Below are positions 59,912-64,000 of a stretch of 64,000 nt of DNA, in pieces. Origin of the DNA: Bacillus sp. ISL-18 (lineage in GTDB: Bacteria; Bacillota; Bacilli; Bacillales; Cytobacillaceae); contig NZ_JAGGQG010000030.1 of the NCBI RefSeq assembly GCF_018613415.1, forward strand, positions 79,693 through 143,692, written 5' to 3'. The notes under the pieces are model-generated. The model ran no database searches and was not told the DNA's origin. It saw nothing but the letters and a program-made list of their open reading frames with translations. Each line of letters opens with the position of its first letter. The stretch's first letter is position 1. Made by a program: the position numbers and the translations under genes.

Positions 59912-60379
59912 TCATCTGTTTCTTTTTTTTACTTCATACAGTTTTCGTTTGATTTCTTTTTCAAGCTGCAGGAAAAAGCTTTCTACTCCCTTGGTGGCGC
60001 CAGAATCTAGAATCCTCTTCCCTGCTAACCCCAGTGCCCCCGATACCTCGCCTTTTGCTTTACAGGTTAAGTGGGTTACCCCTTGGTTCTCTTTAAATAG
60101 GAGGAGAGCCGTGCCATTCATTTGACCCAGACTGCCATCCCCATTGATCTTTAGTCGTAATAAGGTTGGTGATTTTTCTTCAGCAAGGTGAATTTCTAGT
60201 TTAAATAGATCTTGGATTGGTCCCATATTGATTTCCATTTCACCCATGTAAACGCCAGGTGATGTTTCTGAAAATGACTTGCATCCCGGTAGTGAATACT
60301 TTAGAACCTTTTCATTCTTAATATACTTCCAAACAATCGGCCTAGGTAATCCGAAACGATATTGGTATTCAACTTCCAC
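59912..60379 (-). CDS. CoxG-like SRPBCC-domain protein
   Basis: 155 residues from GTG 60379, with GGAGGAG 5 bases upstream; a longer frame to ATG 60436 has no ribosome site. VEYQYRFGLPRPIVWKYI opens an SRPBCC (Bet v 1-like) fold; KVLKYSLPGCKSFSETSPGV and GNALGLAGKR-like SGALGLAGKRILDSGATKG are the CoxG (PF06240) pattern. CoxG members help anchor CO dehydrogenase or act as ligand-binding proteins; no CODH gene is nearby. Confidence 0.85.
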   Translation of the reverse strand: MEVEYQYRFGLPRPIVWKYIKNEKVLKYSLPGCKSFSETSPGVYMGEMEINMGPIQDLFKLEIHLAEEKSPTLLRLKINGDGSLGQMNGTALLLFKENQGVTHLTCKAKGEVSGALGLAGKRILDSGATKGVESFFLQLEKEIKRKLYEVKKRNR

Positions 60380-60487
60380 TGTTTCTCCTCCAATAACAGC
60401 AGATTCTTGTGGTCCTTTTCCCTTAATCTTATTCATGGATAGGCAATGATGTTAAAAGAAACTCGTTGGGATTGTAACCGTTCGTTA

Positions 60488-60537
60488 AGCTGACTCGCAT
60501 TGTCGTCAGATACGACTTGGTCGAGTCAGCTTTTTTG
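60488..60537 (+). terminator. plus-strand terminator without an upstream plus gene
   Basis: AGCTGACTCG pairs with CGAGTCAGCT, followed by six T on the plus strand only. The loop contains a second hairpin (GTCGTC/GACTTG weak). Both flanking genes are on the minus strand, so it may end an antisense or small RNA transcript. Confidence 0.6.
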
Positions 60538-60544
60538 GTACAAC

Positions 60545-61975
60545 TTATTTTTCTTTATCTTCTTCTTGGTTTGGAGTAATTTCCTCCGAGAATTCTGTTA
60601 ATAAGCCTGGTTTTGGTTGTATTCCTTTCCTAGTTGCCTGTTTATTCTGGGGATTAGTCCGAAATCTCATGACAAAATAAATAGCTGAAAACAAAACCAC
60701 CATGATGATTCCTGACACGAGCCCTACCCCTTGACCCGGTATTAACGGCATACTCAAAAGAACAATGATTAAGCTAATTAAAGCTATATACGAGGTATAA
60801 GGAAAGCCCTTTACTTGACAGTTCCCTTTAGGCGGACAGCCCGCCCTTTTGCGAAACCGGATATGGCTGGCCATAATCACGGCATACGTAAAAATCAGTG
60901 TAAAACCACTTGTGCTTATCAAAACTAAATAGACTCTAGGGAACAACAGACCGAAACCCAATCCTAAAAGCATTGCTAGACCTGAAAAAAGAATGCCTCG
61001 ATAGGGTACATCCCTTAAATCTTTTAGCAATTGCGGTGCATGTCCCTCATCAACTAAAGAACGAATCATTCTGCCAAGCCCAAAGATGGCAGCCAGCATC
61101 GCAGACAAACTGGCAGAAATCAAAACCAAATTGAGGGCCGAACCTGCCCAGCCAATCCCCCACCGATCTAGTGATGCCACCATCGGACTAACGGTCTCAT
61201 TTAGAGCAGCGGTCGGAATCAGTGGCAGAAGCACTGCCGCATAAACGATATACAATCCAACTAAAGAAAACACGGTATAGCGAATTGCCTTAGGTATGGT
61301 ATTGCTAGGATCTCTTGCTTCTGAAGCGGCTAGACCAATGATTTCAAAACCAGCATAAGCAAAAACCACGAGTAACATACTACCGGCAATGCCCTTAATC
61401 CCGCCAGGCATGATTGACTCTCTTGCTAACTCCCCTGCCCCAATCGCTCTTGCGCCAGGTAGCAGACCGGCGATTAACACAATTGCGGTAAGGATAAAGA
61501 ACACAATGGCAAAGATTTTCACTCCTGAAAGTCCGCTGACGATCTTGCCAAATTTGTCTGCTCCTAATAAGTTGACGAGTGTCACCACAACGATGAGTAT
61601 GCTTCCGAAAATAGCAATCGATAAATGGGGAAACCATTCACGAAGGAGGATAGTAATGGCTGTAGCTTCACTCGACATCGATAAAATCGTACCTGTCCAG
61701 TAAAGCCAGCCAACGACAAAGCCAAATCCTGAACCAAGTTCTCGGGCCGCGAAATTACTAAACGATCCGACAGTAGGATCGGCAACCGTCATTTCGGACA
61801 AAGCATATAAGATTAAATAAACAAGGACGCCTGCTAAAATATAGGACAATAAAATAGACGGCCCAGCTGCATGGATGGCAACGGATGATCCTAAAAAGAA
61901 GGAACCTCCAATGACACTTCCTAAGGCCATCATCGTTAACTGCCACGCGGACAGTCCTTTGCTTTTTGTCTCCAT
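60545..61975 (-). CDS. APC-family amino acid permease
   Basis: 476 residues from ATG 61975 (GGGAGAG upstream). Twelve helices; LMMALGSVIGGSFFLGSSVA-type QLTMMALGSVIGGSFFLG at the first helix, SEMTVADPTVGSFSNFAARE (consensus amphipathic region) and YAGFEIIGLAASEARDPSN are APC signatures. Closest in pattern to YbxG/AlaP-type threonine/alanine permeases. Substrate not certain. Cytoplasmic membrane. Confidence 0.92.
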   Translation of the reverse strand: METKSKGLSAWQLTMMALGSVIGGSFFLGSSVAIHAAGPSILLSYILAGVLVYLILYALSEMTVADPTVGSFSNFAARELGSGFGFVVGWLYWTGTILSMSSEATAITILLREWFPHLSIAIFGSILIVVVTLVNLLGADKFGKIVSGLSGVKIFAIVFFILTAIVLIAGLLPGARAIGAGELARESIMPGGIKGIAGSMLLVVFAYAGFEIIGLAASEARDPSNTIPKAIRYTVFSLVGLYIVYAAVLLPLIPTAALNETVSPMVASLDRWGIGWAGSALNLVLISASLSAMLAAIFGLGRMIRSLVDEGHAPQLLKDLRDVPYRGILFSGLAMLLGLGFGLLFPRVYLVLISTSGFTLIFTYAVIMASHIRFRKRAGCPPKGNCQVKGFPYTSYIALISLIIVLLSMPLIPGQGVGLVSGIIMVVLFSAIYFVMRFRTNPQNKQATRKGIQPKPGLLTEFSEEITPNQEEDKEK

Positions 61976-62119
61976 TAAACGCTCTCCCATACTCTAAATT
62001 TTGTCAACAACAGATAAGGATATTATTTGCTCCGGTTAACCATTTGATTCTGGAAACAATTTGGACCTTTGTGGTGAGACGGCGAATGATAACCAACACT
62101 TTTATTCCATTAAAGCCAA

Positions 62120-62163
62120 CGAAAAGAAACCGCTCAGGTCTCTCCTTGAGCGGTTTCTTTTCG
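62120..62163. terminator. perfect bidirectional terminator
   Basis: CGAAAAGAAACCGCTCA pairs with TGAGCGGTTTCTTTTCG, 17 bp. Confidence 0.85.
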
Positions 62164-62188
62164 TGCTTATGTTTGAATTAGCTGAATA

Positions 62189-62371
62189 TTACCTATAAGT
62201 ATGTTGGCTGGGCTCATTAGCCATGCCAATGTTTACATATTCTTTCTCTAATTCGCTCAGGGTCATTTCGTACAAATGCTTATTTTTAATCTTATACACC
62301 CCTGATTGGATTAATTGATCCATCAAACTTTGTCTTCTATCGTGGACAGCTTCCTGAAGTAATTCGCTCAC
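62189..62371 (-). CDS. Fur-regulated basic protein FbpA-like
   Basis: 60 residues from GTG 62371, preceded 8 bases by GGAGGT; the frame runs further upstream without a site. SELLQEAVHDRRQSLMDQLI, QSGVYKIKNKHLYEMTLSEL, then EKEY match B. subtilis FbpA, an RNA-chaperone-like partner of the iron-sparing sRNA FsrA. I do not see a convincing Fur box in the preceding 80 bases. Pairing with iron-sparing regulation is therefore by family only. Confidence 0.75.
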   Translation of the reverse strand: MSELLQEAVHDRRQSLMDQLIQSGVYKIKNKHLYEMTLSELEKEYVNIGMANEPSQHTYR

Positions 62372-62629
62372 CTGAGAAAACCTCCATTCATAGACTGTTA
62401 TTTTTGACCTTCTGCCCTTAATTATAAATAGTCCTATTTTAGAATATTGTCGAATCGGCACATAAACGGAAACTTTAACCTTATTTTAATGAACGCAACA
62501 ATTTTCCAATATGAACATAATGTTTTACTACTATATTTAACGTGATGGTTCCTTGTTAATTTTTGATGGTTGAATGAATAATTGCTATACTCATTTTAAG
62601 TACAAACTCTCGAGAGACCAAGGTGAAGA

Positions 62630-63565
62630 ATGATGATGAGATACGCAAATTTAGATGGTGTTGAAAATAAAAAAACATTTAAAGACATGCGAAAATGGCA
62701 AAAAGAAAGAAAAGCCAAGGTAAAAGATTTAACGAGTCAAATTGAACAGTCACCAGTAAAAAAGATAACAGAAATCAACGAAAACAGGAGCAAAACTACT
62801 TATACCTGGATCGGCCATTCCACCTTTTTAATCCAGCTAAATGGGATGAATATTTTAACTGACCCCGTTTGGGCCAAGCGGATGGGTTTTCAGAAGAGAT
62901 TAACAGCACCCGGCATAGCCTTAGAGGATATACCAGAAATTGATGTTGTGGTGATTTCGCATGGCCACTATGATCACTTAGATTTCCCAACGTTAAAAAA
63001 AGTAAAAGGCAACCCTCATTATTATGTACCAGCTGGTTTAAAATCACTCTTTTTAAAAAAAGGTTATCAAAATGTAACGGAACTCAACTGGTGGGATAGT
63101 GCTGAAAATCAAGGGATTTCCATTCACTTCGTCCCTGCTCAGCACTGGACAAGAAGGTCCTTGAATGATATGAATACCTCCCATTGGGGCGGATGGATAT
63201 TTCAAAATGAGAAAGAAACTCTTTATTTTGTTGGCGATACCGGCTATTTTAGCGGCTTTAAACAAATTGCTGATCGATTTGAAATTGATACGGTGTTTAT
63301 GCCGATTGGTGCCTACGAACCGGAATGGTTTATGGCCGTATCGCACATTAATCCAGAGGATAGCATCAAGGCCTTCCTAGAATTGCGAGCAAAAACCTTT
63401 GTTCCCATGCATTACGGCGCCTATCGCTTAGCGGACGATACTGGACCGGAAGCGTTAGCACGTTTATACCGAGCATGGGAAAATCAGCAGCTGCCTAAAG
63501 AACAATTGAAGGTCCTTTTACTTGGGGAAACGATCGGACATTTTAAAGAAGACCTGTTTGTCTAA
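62630..63565 (+). CDS. MBL-fold hydrolase, NAPE-PLD/UlaG-like
   Basis: 311 residues. Metallo-beta-lactamase fold: TYTWIGHSTFLIQLNGMNIL, TDPVWAKR, VVISHGHYDHLDF (HxHxDH zinc motif), PAQHWTRRS, LYFVGDTGYF and FVPMHYGAYRL. The arrangement is that of the N-acylphosphatidylethanolamine phospholipase D/UlaG-like branch. Substrate in bacteria unknown. Three consecutive ATGs; AAGGTGAAG precedes the first. Confidence 0.92.
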   Translation: MMMRYANLDGVENKKTFKDMRKWQKERKAKVKDLTSQIEQSPVKKITEINENRSKTTYTWIGHSTFLIQLNGMNILTDPVWAKRMGFQKRLTAPGIALEDIPEIDVVVISHGHYDHLDFPTLKKVKGNPHYYVPAGLKSLFLKKGYQNVTELNWWDSAENQGISIHFVPAQHWTRRSLNDMNTSHWGGWIFQNEKETLYFVGDTGYFSGFKQIADRFEIDTVFMPIGAYEPEWFMAVSHINPEDSIKAFLELRAKTFVPMHYGAYRLADDTGPEALARLYRAWENQQLPKEQLKVLLLGETIGHFKEDLFV

Positions 63566-63639
63566 GCGCCAGCATGAAGTTGACAACATTAGCTTACGTA
63601 AAAGATAATCTAAAAATAGGCTGTGTAAAAGGTTATTGT

Positions 63640-63840
63640 TGATTGAAGCAGAAGGCAACGAAGACTCCTCGAAAATGCTGTCGCATTTCCTTCGTGCGTG
63701 GGCGGATTCAACGATGTAAATGCACAGTCCTGCGGGAGTGCGGGTCAGGGGAGACCCCACAGGCGCAAGTGCGCCGCGGAGGCTCCCCGGCACGCCCGCG
63801 GAAAGCGAAGCCGCCTGGAGCGGAAATCAACATTCTAGTT
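63640..63840. repeat. GC-rich dispersed repeat of Bacillus type
   Basis: Contains the blocks GGCAACGAAGACTCCT, CAGGGGAGACCCCACAGGCG, CGGAGGCTCCCCGGC and GCGGAAAGCG then CTGGAGCGGAAATCAACATTC, which I recognise as a noncoding element scattered through many Bacillus genomes. It is far richer in GC than its surroundings. A second segment (TGCTGTCGCATTTCCTTCGTGCG) interrupts the known order. Any open frame within it is incidental. Confidence 0.7.
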
Positions 63841-63858
63841 TAACACAGCCAAAGAAAT

Positions 63859-63899
63859 AAAAAAGGCTCCTCTACGCAAAATGCGTTTAGGAGCCTTTG
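63859..63899 (-). terminator. terminator of the gene running off the right edge
   Basis: AAAGGCTCCT..ACGCA pairs with TGCGT..AGGAGCCTTT; minus strand continues TTTTATTTC. Confidence 0.8.
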
Positions 63900-63908
63900 G
63901 TTGACCAA

Positions 63909-64000
63909 TCAGCTTAACTTTTTGAATTCTCTAAATCTTAACCTAATTAATCCCATAAGTAAAGTGGGAATAGGAAATATTTTAGGTAAAAAAATCTATT
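63909..64000 (-). CDS. C-terminal end of a gene continuing off the right edge
   Basis: About 30 codons are visible, ending IFPIPTLLMGLIRLRFREFK then a stop. The minus-strand terminator at 63859-63899 just beyond the stop supports a real gene end. Too little to assign a family. Confidence 0.45.

Noticed and set aside
63643..63843. Open frame inside the GC-rich repeat
   Set aside because: Arg/Pro-rich translation of a known noncoding repeat, without a ribosome site.

Overview
The window comes from a low-GC, endospore-forming Bacillaceae chromosome, most likely Bacillus sensu lato (a Neobacillus-like species is my inference). The support is the ~270-nt Bacillus-type SRP RNA, a TPP riboswitch before thiC, AGGAGG-type ribosome sites with many TTG/GTG starts, and sporulation genes: spoIIP-like, a CotD-type coat protein, GerP-family proteins, YhcN/YlaJ lipoprotein, YjcZ-type miniproteins and DUF3231 proteins. 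There are no tRNA or rRNA genes, no CRISPR array, no intact transposase and no prophage. It is mostly ordinary chromosome with accessory genes and a few decayed ones.

Layout. 1-2.9 kb: frameshifted Cam-type carbonic anhydrase, then gdhA divergent from a GltC-like LysR gene. 3-5.2 kb: a spore-coat cluster of GerP-family proteins around a GerT/CotM-type small heat-shock protein. 5.4-9.6 kb: orphan glgC, SPL-type radical SAM gene, first DUF3231 gene. 9.6-13 kb: aldo/keto reductase divergent from an AraC regulator, then a spoIIP-like gene. 13-17.4 kb: small membrane proteins, a MarR-paiA-paiB operon, a GerPB-like protein and an RsbR paralogue. 18-24 kb: GH18 lipoprotein, cotD-like gene, macrolide-type glycosyltransferase, LytTR pseudogene, VOC protein, AI-2E-type permease. 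24-30 kb: small proteins (SinI-like, two YjcZ), then a copper-handling pair (lipoprotein and CopC-CopD fusion), a CBO0543 membrane protein and an acyl carrier protein. 30-34 kb: a PTS-like EIIC-EIIA protein and hypotheticals. 34.1-34.4 kb: SRP RNA.

34.8-38.9 kb: electrophile/redox group (aldo/keto reductase, YqjM-type old yellow enzyme, MarR regulator, Bcr-type efflux). 39-43.6 kb: secreted amidase, decayed glyoxalase, TPP riboswitch and thiC. 43.8-50.9 kb: DHA2 efflux pump, third aldo/keto reductase, an NlpC/P60 pseudoenzyme, a GC-rich PYROXD2-like oxidoreductase and a BtuF-like protein. 51-57 kb: LCP ligase, Nudix, TSUP permease, heme-monooxygenase-like protein, small coiled coils, a tandem-repeat tract and threonine aldolase. 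57.3-63.6 kb: YhcN lipoprotein with a low-complexity insert, second DUF3231 operon, CoxG-like protein, APC permease, FbpA-like protein and an MBL-fold hydrolase, ending in a GC-rich dispersed repeat.

The most unusual items, all visible directly in sequence, are: a PTS permease that lacks EIIB and whose EIIA has Ile in place of the phosphorylated His; an exported NlpC/P60 protein with all three catalytic positions replaced; the GerP-like/sHsp cluster, which resembles a second gerP-type operon; and dispersed GGGGACGGTTCT hairpins. I did not find a clear new defence or mobile system. Starts were often moved inside the longest frame to match ribosome-binding sites, and each case is explained.
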